Source: Thermincola carboxydiphila | Lineage (GTDB): Bacteria > Bacillota > Thermincolia > Thermincolales > UBA2595 | Length of the DNA stretch: 49,376 nucleotides | Assembly (NCBI GenBank): GCA_016841325.1 | Contig: JAENZJ010000023.1 | Span: forward strand, 1 to 49,376 | Reading direction: 5' to 3' | In this document: positions 17,212 through 25,552 of the stretch, one piece after another | Position numbering within the stretch: position 1 is the first letter of the stretch | Layout: each line of letters begins with the position of its first letter | The notes under the pieces: model-generated | Seen by the model: only the letters and a program-made list of their open reading frames with translations | Databases searched by the model: none | What the model was told of the DNA's origin: nothing | Position numbers and translations under genes: made by a program

Positions 17212-18050
17212 GAGACAACCCCCTCCAGTCTGGCCATTAAATCCTGAAACTCCTGTCTCAGTAGCAAATCCTCCTGGACCAGCAGCTTCCCGGTAGAATA
17301 TGTCCGGGCTACTCCTTTACTAAAAGGCAGTTCCATCAGTACGGGAATACCTTCGGCTTCACAGTACGACCTGATCATTTCGCTGCCACTGTCAGCCTTA
17401 TTAATTACTACTCCTGCAGAAATGTTTAATGTGCGTACCAGATTAACTGCAATCTGCAGGTCATGCAGCCCAAAAGGAGTCGGTTCGGTGACCAGAAGAC
17501 AAAAATTACTCTTTTCAACTGCCGCAATAACAGCACAGGAGCTTCCGGGGGGACAGTCGACAATAATAAAATCAGCAGTCAGCTCAGGTATCTTTTCAAT
17601 TATTCTGTTGATAACAGGCACTGCAATGGGCTCTCCTGTTTTCAGGATTCCATGTATGAATTCATTATTGTTGTTGAACTGTCCTTTTTCAATTATGCCG
17701 ATTTCCCGCGGGACCTCGGTAATAGCCCCCTCAGGGCAAACCAGGGCGCACAGGCCGCACCCATGGCACAACTGCAGGAAACTCAGCAATGTGTTTTTTG
17801 TCTGGGCCAGGGCATTAAACTGACACCATTTTGCGCATTGGCCGCATGCCAGGCAGGAGTCTTTATCTATGCTTGGGACCATTACATTAACTTTTTCCGT
17901 TTGCTCTATGGCAGGCTTCAGGAATAAAAATCCGTTGGGTTCCTCTACATCACAGTCAATGTAAGCGGTTTTTGACCCGGACCAGGCAAGATTAGTGGCT
18001 ACCGTAGTTTTACCGGTACCACCCTTGCCACTTAGTACCGAAATTATCAT
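17208..18050 (-). CDS. Ferredoxin-MinD fusion ATPase (1)
   Basis: A 280-aa paralogue of the next gene: Walker A SGKGGTGKTTVATNLAW, [4Fe-4S] motifs CLACGQCAKWC and CHGCGLCALVC, and Walker B in DFIIVDCPPGSSC. The start overlaps the end of the NifX-fold gene 3 by 4 bp (ATGA) and its own end overlaps ATPase 2 by 4 bp, a tightly coupled trio. Electron transfer or ATP-driven loading of a metal-sulfur cluster onto NifX-fold proteins is inferred from the family. Confidence 0.86.
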   Translation of the reverse strand: MIISVLSGKGGTGKTTVATNLAWSGSKTAYIDCDVEEPNGFLFLKPAIEQTEKVNVMVPSIDKDSCLACGQCAKWCQFNALAQTKNTLLSFLQLCHGCGLCALVCPEGAITEVPREIGIIEKGQFNNNNEFIHGILKTGEPIAVPVINRIIEKIPELTADFIIVDCPPGSSCAVIAAVEKSNFCLLVTEPTPFGLHDLQIAVNLVRTLNISAGVVINKADSGSEMIRSYCEAEGIPVLMELPFSKGVARTYSTGKLLVQEDLLLRQEFQDLMARLEGVVS

Positions 18051-18415
18051 TTTCGCTTCATTCCTGCATGGGCCGGTCCTGCCTGGACTATCTCAGTCAG
18101 TCTGCCATTTTTCAAGTGCTCTATTGCCTGTTTTACCGTTAAACCTGTCCCATCATAAATCTTAATTCCCGAAGCATCAATCACCTGAAAAGCATTAGGG
18201 CCGACATGCCCGGTGACCAGCGCTTCTGCCTGGCTGTCCACCACAAACTGGGCTGCCTGAATTCCTGCTCCCTGAGACGAATTAACAGCAGAATTTGCGG
18301 AACAGTCAAATTCCATAGAGTCAGAATTGACGGAAATAAACCATTCACACCTGCCAAACCTTGGGTCTACCGGAGCATCCAAATCTCTGCCCTCTGCCGT
18401 TACTACCATTTTCAT
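18047..18415 (-). CDS. NifX/NifB-type Fe-Mo cofactor-binding fold protein (3)
   Basis: A 122-aa NifX-fold protein. The DPRFGRCEWF stretch replaces the usual HFG, and AEALVTGHVGPNAF is the second conserved motif. It ends in HAGMKRK rather than a His-rich tail, so it has diverged from the other two copies. It starts 34 bp after the PPOX gene and overlaps ATPase 1 by 4 bp. Confidence 0.84.
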   Translation of the reverse strand: MKMVVTAEGRDLDAPVDPRFGRCEWFISVNSDSMEFDCSANSAVNSSQGAGIQAAQFVVDSQAEALVTGHVGPNAFQVIDASGIKIYDGTGLTVKQAIEHLKNGRLTEIVQAGPAHAGMKRK

Positions 18416-18448
18416 CGCAATTCATCCCCTCAAATTTACCGTATCTGA

Positions 18449-18853
18449 TTAATCCAGCTCTTTCCCTATATCCGGCCCGGGGCTGGTGACATATATCTTA
18501 TCAATATCAATTATGACCACACCTTTTGCCTTAAGCTGGGGCATCATACTCTTAACCATTTTTGCTGCCTCATCAAAGAGCGCCCCACTTGTCTCAACTT
18601 TTGCAGTTCCCTTTAACTGGTAACCCTGCAGGGATTCCATATCCCAGACAGACAGGGCAACCGTAGGGTTTTCAGTGAGGTTTTCAAGAGTCTTATCCAT
18701 AAAGACATCAATTAACATCACCTGGCTTTCTGACAATACCTTTCCGAAGGCTATGGAAACCACATTGGGATTACCATTCTGATCCGCAGTGGCAAATGCC
18801 CATCCCTTTGATTTTTCTATTACTCCTTTAACCTCATTAGTGAGTTTGGCCAT
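18449..18853 (-). CDS. Pyridoxamine 5'-phosphate oxidase-family flavin-binding protein
   Basis: A 134-aa split beta-barrel protein. GWAFATADQNGNPNVVSIAFGKV is the family's first two strands (flavin phosphate contact), and LENLTENPTVALSVWD is the middle motif. Such small proteins bind FMN, F420 or haem, and the exact substrate cannot be read. It lies 37 bp after mrp in the same operon, suggesting a redox role alongside the cluster carriers. Confidence 0.82.
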   Translation of the reverse strand: MAKLTNEVKGVIEKSKGWAFATADQNGNPNVVSIAFGKVLSESQVMLIDVFMDKTLENLTENPTVALSVWDMESLQGYQLKGTAKVETSGALFDEAAKMVKSMMPQLKAKGVVIIDIDKIYVTSPGPDIGKELD

Positions 18854-18890
18854 TTTTATTGTCCCCCTTTAATTAATAATAATTTTTTAT

Positions 18891-19733
18891 TTAGTTTGTC
18901 TGTTCAACCTTGCCAAAGGTATTTACTATGTCCTGCATAACCCTGTTTATCTCTGAACTTCCCCTGGTAAACTCCTCAAGTTTCCCCTGGTCACAGAGCT
19001 CCACAAACCTTGGTTCCAGAGGAAGCTGTCCCAGTAACGGCACTCCCATCTTACCCGCCATCTCTTCAGTACTCTCTGAGCCAAATAACCTGATTTGTTT
19101 CTTGCAGTCCGGACATTCCAGGTAGGCCATATTTTCAATTAACCCAATAACAGGAATGTTCATCTTATTGGCCATATTAATGGCTTTCCGGACTATCATG
19201 GAAACCAGGCTTTGTGGTGAAGTGACTACAATAACACCATTTAAGGGCAGTGTCTGCATTACTGTCAGGGGTGCATCACCTGTTCCCGGCGGGAGGTCTA
19301 CCAGCAGGTAATCCAGTTCACTCCAGTCTACTTCAGTCCAAAACTGTTTGATTACACCGGAAATGATTGGTCCCCTCCAGATTACCGGTTCTTCTTCGCT
19401 GGGCAGTAAAAGATTAATAGAAATAACCTCAATACCTGAACCGGTCCTGGCCGGGATAATTCCCCTGCCGCCGTTTTCCAGCTGTCCGGCTTTCAGGCCA
19501 AACAGCCTGGGTATACTTGGCCCGGTGACATCAGCATCCATTATCCCCACAGTGAATCCTTTTTGCCTTAGAGCCGCCGCCAGAAGTCCTGTAACCGAGC
19601 TCTTGCCGACACCTCCCTTCCCGCTCATTACAGCAATAACATTTTTAATTTGCTGCATTTCTTTTAAGGCTGCAGGGCAGTCATCACCGGTACACTCGCT
19701 GCTCTCACTGCATGTTTTACATGCATCTGCCAT
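18891..19733 (-). CDS. mrp: Mrp/NBP35-type Fe-S cluster carrier ATPase
   Basis: A 280-aa scaffold/carrier ATPase. The Cys-rich N-terminus (CKTCSESSECTGDDC) resembles NBP35. Walker A is MSGKGGVGKSS, switch II is LVDLPPGTGD, and the bridging CxxC is in YLECPDCKK. The start is ATG 19733, behind SD AGGAGG; the in-frame extension upstream runs into the operator. It is the first gene of the ORP-like operon, as DVU2109-type Mrp sits with the orange protein in Desulfovibrio. Confidence 0.9.
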   Translation of the reverse strand: MADACKTCSESSECTGDDCPAALKEMQQIKNVIAVMSGKGGVGKSSVTGLLAAALRQKGFTVGIMDADVTGPSIPRLFGLKAGQLENGGRGIIPARTGSGIEVISINLLLPSEEEPVIWRGPIISGVIKQFWTEVDWSELDYLLVDLPPGTGDAPLTVMQTLPLNGVIVVTSPQSLVSMIVRKAINMANKMNIPVIGLIENMAYLECPDCKKQIRLFGSESTEEMAGKMGVPLLGQLPLEPRFVELCDQGKLEEFTRGSSEINRVMQDIVNTFGKVEQTN

Positions 19734-19767
19734 ATGGCGGTTCCTCCTTTTCAGATTCGGTAATATT

Positions 19768-19826
19768 TTGGGCATATGCCCAACTAAATATTACTCCATT
19801 TTTTGGGCTTTGTCAAATGCCCAAAA
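19768..19826 (-). promoter_or_regulatory. Mrp operon promoter with two palindromic operators
   Basis: -35 TTGACA (19811-19816), 17 bp, -10 TAATAT (19788-19793) on the minus strand. The perfect palindrome TTGGGCATATGCCCAA (19768-19783) lies 4 bp beyond the -10. A second inverted repeat, 19801-19826, with half-sites TTTTGGGC and GCCCAAAA, frames the -35. Both use the GGGC(A)/GCCC half-site, so one dimeric regulator could close the promoter from both sides; DUF134 is the candidate. Confidence 0.75.
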
Positions 19827-19840
19827 CCAAAACATGCCTG

Positions 19841-19884
19841 TCATAAAAATAAAGAACCCATCCCCGGTTATCCGAAGAAGGGTT
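19841..19884 (-). terminator. Terminator of the peptide/nickel ABC operon
   Basis: AACCCTTCTTCGG, loop ATAA, CCGGGGATGGGTT (12 of 13 positions pair, with wobbles), followed on the minus strand by CTTTATTTTTATG. It lies 7 bp past the micro-ORF stop. Confidence 0.8.
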
Positions 19885-19890
19885 TAGTGA

Positions 19891-19974
19891 TTAAAACAGG
19901 TTGCCCATGGCATAGACGATATTGAACGGATAAATTATGTCCATGGGCGATTCCTCCCAGGCGTCTGAAGCCAT
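19891..19974 (-). CDS. Micro-ORF, 27 aa, unknown
   Basis: ATG at 19974 with a good SD (AAGGTGGTGAT), 27 sense codons, TAA, then a terminator. The peptide begins MASDAWEESP and ends YAMGNLF, with no signal peptide. It lies 60 bp downstream of the ABC ATPase stop and is probably co-transcribed. An 8-bp inverted repeat GCCCATGG/CCATGGGC (19903-19910, 19941-19948) within it means a structured RNA is the alternative. I do not recognise the peptide. Confidence 0.5.
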   Translation of the reverse strand: MASDAWEESPMDIIYPFNIVYAMGNLF

Positions 19975-20034
19975 ACGTTTATCACCACCTTCATCCCTGT
20001 TGCCGGGCCGGCCGGCCATTCAGGTTTAACTGTG

Positions 20035-21747
20035 CTACATTGAAAGGCACTTATCGGTATATGACGGCACCCCTTTACCTAACCCGTACGGCAGTGCCGG
20101 AGCGGCAGCCAAAAGTCTTCGGGTATAGGGATGCCCGGGAGAAGAAATAACCGCACCGGTGGGCCCGTCCTCTATGATGTAACCGTCTTTGAGCACAACA
20201 ATCCTGTCACTGACCTTCCTGGCCAGGGCAATATCATGGGTTATGAAAATTATGCCTAAACCCCTTTTTTCCTGAAGATTGAGGAACAGTTTAAGGATTT
20301 TTGCCTGGACACTGGGGTCCAGGGCCGATGTTGGTTCATCGGCTATGAGCAGTTTGGGTTCCAGGACCAGGGCCCTGGCAATTGCCACCCTCTGGGCCTC
20401 TCCGCCGCTAAGGTGGTGTGGGTATATCTTCAGGAATTCATCATCTGAAGGGAGTTCAACCTCATCCAGCACTCTTTTGACTATTTCCTTTTTCTCTGCG
20501 GGACTGCCTATCCGGTGAATTTCCAGTGGTTCACTGACGGCTTCCAGCACATTCTGGCGGTGGCTGATGGATTCTGCAGGGTTCTGATATATCATCTGGA
20601 CTTTCCTGTAGAAATCCCTGCCTCTTTTCCCGACCAGGACCCCTTCCAGATAAACCTCCCCTTCACACTGCCTTTGGAGTCCCATCACCGTCCGGGCCAG
20701 TGTCGTTTTTCCCGAACCACTCTCACCAACCAGGGCCACAGTTTCTCCCTCAAAAACAGTGATCCCGGCCCGGTTCAGGGCCCTGACACGCCCGAAGGCG
20801 GCGCTTAATTCGCACGTTTTCAGCAGTGGTACAATCCCCCCGCGGTGACAGGCAACCATCCTTCGGGTTTCTTTACCTGTCTCCCTGAGTTCAGGAACCG
20901 CCTCTTTGCATACATCAATCCCCTGTGTACAGCGGGGCTCAAATGGACATCCCCGTTTAGGCCTGGACAGTCTCCCGGGAATCCCCTGGAGGTCTTTGGT
21001 GCCGTTTATATCAGGATAGGAACGGATCAGTCCCCGTGTATACGGGTGTCCCGGGTCTGACAAGAGGGTCCCGGTGGGCCCTGTCTCTACAATTCTCCCT
21101 CCGTAAAGGACTGCGGTCCGGTCTGCCAGCCTGGAGGCAGCAGCCAGGTCATGGGTTAGTGCCAAAAGGGTACACTTTTTCCTTATTTCCCTGAGCAGTT
21201 GAATTATTTCTTCCTTTGTTACCGGGTCAAGGGCTGAAGTGGGTTCGTCCAGTATCAATACCTCAGGGTCATTTGCCAGGGCCATGGCTATCAGGGCCCG
21301 CTGCTTCTGCCCGCCGCTTAGCTGGTGCGGATATAAAAGAAAATGTGCAGTGGAAAGCCCCACTTTCTTCAGCAGGTCACCGGCTTTTGACCGCGCTTCC
21401 CGCGGGCTGTGTAAACCGTGTTCAATCATTGGCTCAGCTACCTGTTCCAGGATATTAAAAAGCGGGTTTAAAGCGCTTTCCACATTTTGAAAAACCATCG
21501 CTATCCTATTCCACCTGATGCGTGCCATTTCTTCCGGGTCCATTGCAAGCAGGTTTTGCCCCCGGTACCTGACGTCTCCGGAATAAGACCCGTCTCCCAG
21601 GCCGATAATACTTTTGGCCAGGGTTGTCTTTCCGGTGCCTGACTCCCCTATCAGGACAAGGGATTCCCCCCTGTGAAGGGTGAAACTGACATTATTCAGG
21701 ATAAGGTTTTTACCGTACCTTACCGACAGGTTTTTCAGACTAAGCAT
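20035..21747 (-). CDS. Fused oligopeptide/nickel ABC transporter ATPase (DppD-DppF type)
   Basis: A 570-aa protein with two complete ABC ATPase domains that are separate genes in most systems. NBD1 has GESGTGKTT, LSGGQKQR and LILDEPTSALDP. Its end carries the OppD/DppD C-terminal Cys-rich stretch (CPFEPRC...C...C), which can hold an Fe-S cluster. NBD2 has GESGSGKTT, LSGGEAQR and LIADEPTSALDP. SD GGAGGG precedes ATG. It overlaps the permease gene by 8 bp. Substrate class: peptides, nickel or a related small molecule. Confidence 0.9.
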   Translation of the reverse strand: MLSLKNLSVRYGKNLILNNVSFTLHRGESLVLIGESGTGKTTLAKSIIGLGDGSYSGDVRYRGQNLLAMDPEEMARIRWNRIAMVFQNVESALNPLFNILEQVAEPMIEHGLHSPREARSKAGDLLKKVGLSTAHFLLYPHQLSGGQKQRALIAMALANDPEVLILDEPTSALDPVTKEEIIQLLREIRKKCTLLALTHDLAAASRLADRTAVLYGGRIVETGPTGTLLSDPGHPYTRGLIRSYPDINGTKDLQGIPGRLSRPKRGCPFEPRCTQGIDVCKEAVPELRETGKETRRMVACHRGGIVPLLKTCELSAAFGRVRALNRAGITVFEGETVALVGESGSGKTTLARTVMGLQRQCEGEVYLEGVLVGKRGRDFYRKVQMIYQNPAESISHRQNVLEAVSEPLEIHRIGSPAEKKEIVKRVLDEVELPSDDEFLKIYPHHLSGGEAQRVAIARALVLEPKLLIADEPTSALDPSVQAKILKLFLNLQEKRGLGIIFITHDIALARKVSDRIVVLKDGYIIEDGPTGAVISSPGHPYTRRLLAAAPALPYGLGKGVPSYTDKCLSM

Positions 21748-22585
21748 GCTTTTCCCTCCTCAGTCTGGGGTCCATAGCCTCTTCCAGTGAATAACCTATC
21801 AGGGTAAATGACATCACTGTCAGTGACAGGGCTATACCCACAGGAAGCAGCCACCACTGCCATACATCAAGGTATACGTACTTCAGGGCGTGATAAAGCA
21901 TTTTTCCCCAGCTCACGGTCATCGGGTCAGTAATCCCGAGAAAGGAGAGCCCTGCTTCCATAAAAACGGCACGCCGTGCCCCCCTGATTAAATTTGCTGT
22001 CAGTACCGGACCAAGGTCAGGAATGATGTGCCGTTTCAATATATAGAGCGGTCCGGCCCCAAAGGTGCGGGAGGCCCTGACATGCAGCTTTTCTTTCAGG
22101 GCCAGGGTCTGAGCCCTTATTATCCTCGCCCCTGCCGGCCACCCAAGCAGTGACAGCAATAAGACCAGGTGGATCATCCCCGGCTGGATGTAAGCGGCCG
22201 CGATAATTACCACCAACATTGGCGGGATCACCAAAAAGGCATCAACCAGGCGCATCATCATTTTTTCATAAAGTCCGCCAATTAACCCGGCAGACGCTCC
22301 GGCAGCCAGGCTCAACATGGTGGCCAGAATAGCCACCACCAGTGCCGTTGCCAGTGATGTCCGGGCCCCATACAACAGACGTGACAGGATATCCTGGCCG
22401 ACATCATTGGTCCCCAGCGGGTGCTGCGCTGACGGGGATTCCAGGGAATCCGGCGTCTGTGTAAAAGGGTCATCAGGGGCCAGTACAGGCGCCAAAAGAG
22501 CTGTCCCCGCCACCAGGACCAGAATTATCATTCCGATTCTTCCTAAACTGTTGTTTCTAATTTCCTGCCAGTAGTTGATATGCAT
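21740..22585 (-). CDS. Family-5 ABC transporter permease (DppC type)
   Basis: A 281-aa inner-membrane permease. HPLGTNDVGQDILSRLLYGARTSL is the DppC/OppC N-terminal signature, about six membrane segments follow, and the EAA-loop region around RASRTFGAGPLYILKRHIIPD contacts the ATPase. It is encoded directly after the DppB-type partner, overlapping it, and before the fused ATPase. Confidence 0.9.
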   Translation of the reverse strand: MHINYWQEIRNNSLGRIGMIILVLVAGTALLAPVLAPDDPFTQTPDSLESPSAQHPLGTNDVGQDILSRLLYGARTSLATALVVAILATMLSLAAGASAGLIGGLYEKMMMRLVDAFLVIPPMLVVIIAAAYIQPGMIHLVLLLSLLGWPAGARIIRAQTLALKEKLHVRASRTFGAGPLYILKRHIIPDLGPVLTANLIRGARRAVFMEAGLSFLGITDPMTVSWGKMLYHALKYVYLDVWQWWLLPVGIALSLTVMSFTLIGYSLEEAMDPRLRREKHA

Positions 22586-23547
22586 GGTCTCAACCTCGGA
22601 TCAATTTTTTTGTAGAGAACTTCTACGAATAAATTAGTAACCAGTACCGTGACGGTAACCACCAGAAAGACGCCCTGCAGCAGGGGATAGTCCCTGGCCT
22701 GCAAACCTTTCTGAATCAGGAGTCCCAGCCCGGGATAGGAGAAAACCGTCTCAATAAACAAGGCCCCTGTCACCATTCTGCCAAACTGTATCCCGATATG
22801 AGTGATGACAGGGAACAGGGAATTCCGTCCGGCATGACGGTAACTGACCACCCTCTCCCGGAGTCCTTTGGCCCTGGCGGTAAAAATATATGACTCCCCC
22901 AAAATACTCACCATGGTGTTCCGCGCCAGCAGAAATGTCCCTCCCAGATTGACCAGGGCTAAGGAAGATGCCGGCAGGATAAGGTGTCTGAGAATATCCT
23001 GCACCAGAGCCAGGCCTGTATAACCGGCATATGGAGTCATCGCCCCTGCCAGTGGAAGTACCTTCAGGACCACCCCAAATACAATTAACATAATCATCCC
23101 GATAAAAAAGTCAGGGAACCCTTCCAAAAACATAATTCCTGCCAGCAGCGCCCTGTCAGTCCGTTTCCCGCGTCTCCAGCCTGACTCCATTCCTGCAATG
23201 CTCCCTGCCAGGGCAGAAATCAGTATTGCCGTTCCCACCAGCAGCAGGGTCCATGGGACAGCCCTGAAGACCACTGCTGAAACAGTATCATTAAAATAGT
23301 AGGAATAACCCAAATCCCCCCTGAGCAGGGCGGAGCAGTATTCCAAAAACTGCTCCCCCAGGGACCGGTCCAGGGCAAACCTCTGAATCAGTTCTTCCTG
23401 GGCGTCAGGAGTCATGTGGACCAGGGCCTCTTCCCCATAAATAGCTGTCAGCGGGTCTCCCGGCATCAGGCGGGGGAGAAAGAAATTGACTGCCAGGATA
23501 ATCAGAAATGCCGCTAAATAATTGGCAGAATCCCTTAATCTAAACAC
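22543..23547 (-). CDS. Family-5 ABC transporter permease (DppB type)
   Basis: A 334-aa permease with the classic DppB start (LAVNFFLPRLMPGDPLTAI), the family's large N-terminal periplasmic segment and the conserved GRMVTGALFIETVFSYPGLG. I choose GTG 23547 behind SD AGGGGG; the 11-codon longer ATG form has no SD. It begins 39 bp after the binding-protein stop and overlaps the DppC-type gene by 43 bp. Confidence 0.88.
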   Translation of the reverse strand: MFRLRDSANYLAAFLIILAVNFFLPRLMPGDPLTAIYGEEALVHMTPDAQEELIQRFALDRSLGEQFLEYCSALLRGDLGYSYYFNDTVSAVVFRAVPWTLLLVGTAILISALAGSIAGMESGWRRGKRTDRALLAGIMFLEGFPDFFIGMIMLIVFGVVLKVLPLAGAMTPYAGYTGLALVQDILRHLILPASSLALVNLGGTFLLARNTMVSILGESYIFTARAKGLRERVVSYRHAGRNSLFPVITHIGIQFGRMVTGALFIETVFSYPGLGLLIQKGLQARDYPLLQGVFLVVTVTVLVTNLFVEVLYKKIDPRLRPCISTTGRKLETTV

Positions 23548-23586
23548 TGCCCTGCCCCCTTTACCAATACAACTTAACATGTTAAA

Positions 23587-25212
23587 CTACATTATGAATG
23601 CGGCCTTGTTCAGGAGCAGCGGTATCCCATAACTGATGCCATTGGGGGTATTGTAGAATTTAACTTTTCCGTCATGGGCATAGTACCAGTCAGGATAATA
23701 CAGGGGGAGGAAAGGCAATTCCCCGGCCAAAAGCTCCTGGATTCTCCTGACAATTACCTCACGTTCCCCCGGATCAAGAACAGTAAGCTGTTTCCCTAGC
23801 AAACCGGTTAGTTCCTTATTGGCATCATACCTGGCGCTGATAAATGTTTGGCCGAGAACAATCTTATTCAGAATTTCGGCATCCCCTCCAATACTCCCGT
23901 TTCCGGACAGGGCAAGGTCAAACTTCCAGTCACTCACCAGTGCATCCAGGGTTTTTGACTCCAGGCTTTTCAGGTTAACTCTGATACCCGTCTTCTCCAA
24001 CTGTTGTCTGATGAACTGTCCCTCCCTCTCAAATTCCGGGGTAATCAGCATCTCCAGGGCCAGCTCCTGACCGTTTTTGGTATAATAGCCATTCTCCAGG
24101 CGGTAGCCCTGAGCGGTTAACAGTTCTGCGGCCTTTTCAGGGTTGCAGCTGTACTTTTCCACTCCCTGATTATACCACCGGGAATCAGGAGACAGCAGAC
24201 CAGGACTGCCTGCCAGGGCATATCCCCTCTTGGCATTATTAACCAACCCTTCACGGTCTATAGCTAAGGCCAGGGCATGCCTTATTTCCTTTGTGGATAA
24301 GGGTTCTTTCCTGTGATTGAACATCAGTTTCAGGACCCAGTCATACCTTGTCTTGATGACCTCAAGTTCGCCTGACAGGCGGTCGTTCATCTCGGGAGGA
24401 ATCTGGGCAAAATTGACCTCACCCCGTTCCAGAGCAGCCGGAGACATCTCGTTGCCGATTTTGACAAACCTGAGTTTTAATACCCGCGGCTGTCCCAGGT
24501 AATATTCCCGGTTGGCCTCATATAGATAGGTACCGTGTTCCCTGCTGTAATCCAGCAGCCTGTAAGGTCCGGTCCCGACAACCGCTTCCGGCCCGGTAAA
24601 CTCCTGTGGATTGGCAACTGCCTTCCAGATATGTTCCGGAAGGATGGGCAGGGCTCCGGCAATATTGTTTAGAAAAGGGGCGTACTTTTCTTTGAGGTAA
24701 ATCTTCACCCTGTAATCATCAATCACTTCAACACCGGAAACCCGGGAACAATCCACCAGGTCATAAGGGTGCTCCTTTATATATGTAAACGTGAAGGCAA
24801 TATCTTTGGCTGAAAATTTTTGCCCGTCATGCCATTTCACATTTTTATTAAGTTCAAAGGTGTAAGAGTTCTCCTCCGGGTTATAACCCCATTTTGCTGC
24901 CAGACCCGGTATCAGTCCTTTTTCATCCTTCCACACCAGGGTGTCAAATATCAGGCTCATCCTGATGTAACCCGGACCACGCCGGTAATGGGTATATGGA
25001 GACGGGTACCCCCAGTCACCGGAAGGGTCAGCTATCGTGTATACAGGTATTATCCCTGGTTTTCCGTTAATCGTGTCTGCCGGCTTTTTAGAAACACCTG
25101 CCTGTTTCTCACCACACCCGGTTGTAATTAATCCGGCTGCACCCATGGTTGCTAAAAAAAGAAGCATAAGAAACATAAATTTCCCTTTTTTTAAAAATAA
25201 CCGCCTATCCAT
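23587..25212 (-). CDS. Extracellular solute-binding protein, family 5 (lipoprotein)
   Basis: A 541-aa SBP5 protein. The signal peptide ends in a lipobox (LITTGC), so the mature protein is lipid-anchored outside. SLIFDTLVWKDEKGLIPGLAAKW and NVKWHDGQKFSAKDIAFTF are the SBP5 signature blocks, followed by GTGPYRLLDY and the HALALAIDREGL region. I start at ATG 25212, behind GAGGTG, rather than at an upstream TTG. It is the first gene of its operon, behind a structured leader. Proximity to the B12 operon does not prove a corrinoid or metal substrate. Confidence 0.88.
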   Translation of the reverse strand: MDRRLFLKKGKFMFLMLLFLATMGAAGLITTGCGEKQAGVSKKPADTINGKPGIIPVYTIADPSGDWGYPSPYTHYRRGPGYIRMSLIFDTLVWKDEKGLIPGLAAKWGYNPEENSYTFELNKNVKWHDGQKFSAKDIAFTFTYIKEHPYDLVDCSRVSGVEVIDDYRVKIYLKEKYAPFLNNIAGALPILPEHIWKAVANPQEFTGPEAVVGTGPYRLLDYSREHGTYLYEANREYYLGQPRVLKLRFVKIGNEMSPAALERGEVNFAQIPPEMNDRLSGELEVIKTRYDWVLKLMFNHRKEPLSTKEIRHALALAIDREGLVNNAKRGYALAGSPGLLSPDSRWYNQGVEKYSCNPEKAAELLTAQGYRLENGYYTKNGQELALEMLITPEFEREGQFIRQQLEKTGIRVNLKSLESKTLDALVSDWKFDLALSGNGSIGGDAEILNKIVLGQTFISARYDANKELTGLLGKQLTVLDPGEREVIVRRIQELLAGELPFLPLYYPDWYYAHDGKVKFYNTPNGISYGIPLLLNKAAFIM

Positions 25213-25250
25213 GTGATAACACCTCTTCAAATATTAATTGAATAATCAAC

Positions 25251-25303
25251 AAATAAAAAAACCATGAGAAATCATGCCGGTTCATCCGGCCTGACCTTCA
25301 TGG
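25251..25303 (-). terminator. Attenuator hairpin in the leader of the family-5 ABC operon
   Basis: On the minus strand CCATGA...TCATGG encloses GCCGG/CCGGC and is followed by seven T. It lies about 40 bp before the binding-protein start, so it must be bypassed for expression. Upstream, hairpins AGACA/TGTCT and CCTG/CAGG and a TCGT/ACGA pair form a leader of about 100 nt (25304-25375). No known riboswitch class is recognised. Confidence 0.7.
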
Positions 25304-25401
25304 TCGTTATCCTGAAGTATACAGGTTAATGGTTATCTGACGAGACACCTTCCTGATGTCTGCATTTTCTTACCCTATTAACCTCATATATATTTGGTTG
25401 T

Positions 25402-25429
25402 TTCTTATTTTCAATATATTCTATGTCAA
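25402..25429 (-). promoter_or_regulatory. Possible promoter of the family-5 ABC operon
   Basis: -35 TTGACA (25424-25429) is perfect, but the best -10 at 16 bp spacing is a weak TAAGAA (25402-25407). It lies just after the terminator of the upstream operon, where a promoter is needed. Confidence 0.35.
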
Positions 25430-25479
25430 ATATTAAATTCCTCCCCCTTTCATGAGGATATCGGAAATTTTTTCTTTTG

Positions 25480-25508
25480 AAAAAAATCCCCCCAATTAAC
25501 AGGGGGAT
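25480..25508 (-). terminator. Terminator of the B12-uptake operon
   Basis: ATCCCCC, loop, GGGGGGAT and then a run of seven T on the minus strand, 45 bp after the stop of the SLH-barrel gene. Confidence 0.9.
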
Positions 25509-25552
25509 AGAGGAGGTCTGTATTAACAATTAATTGCTGTTTTTTAAATGGG

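Noticed and set aside
25326-25529. 67-codon minus-strand frame between the B12 operon terminator and the ABC operon
   Set aside because: It spans the putative promoter and structured leader and has no homologous look. GGGGGAGG lies near the ATG side but the product is not protein-like beyond chance.
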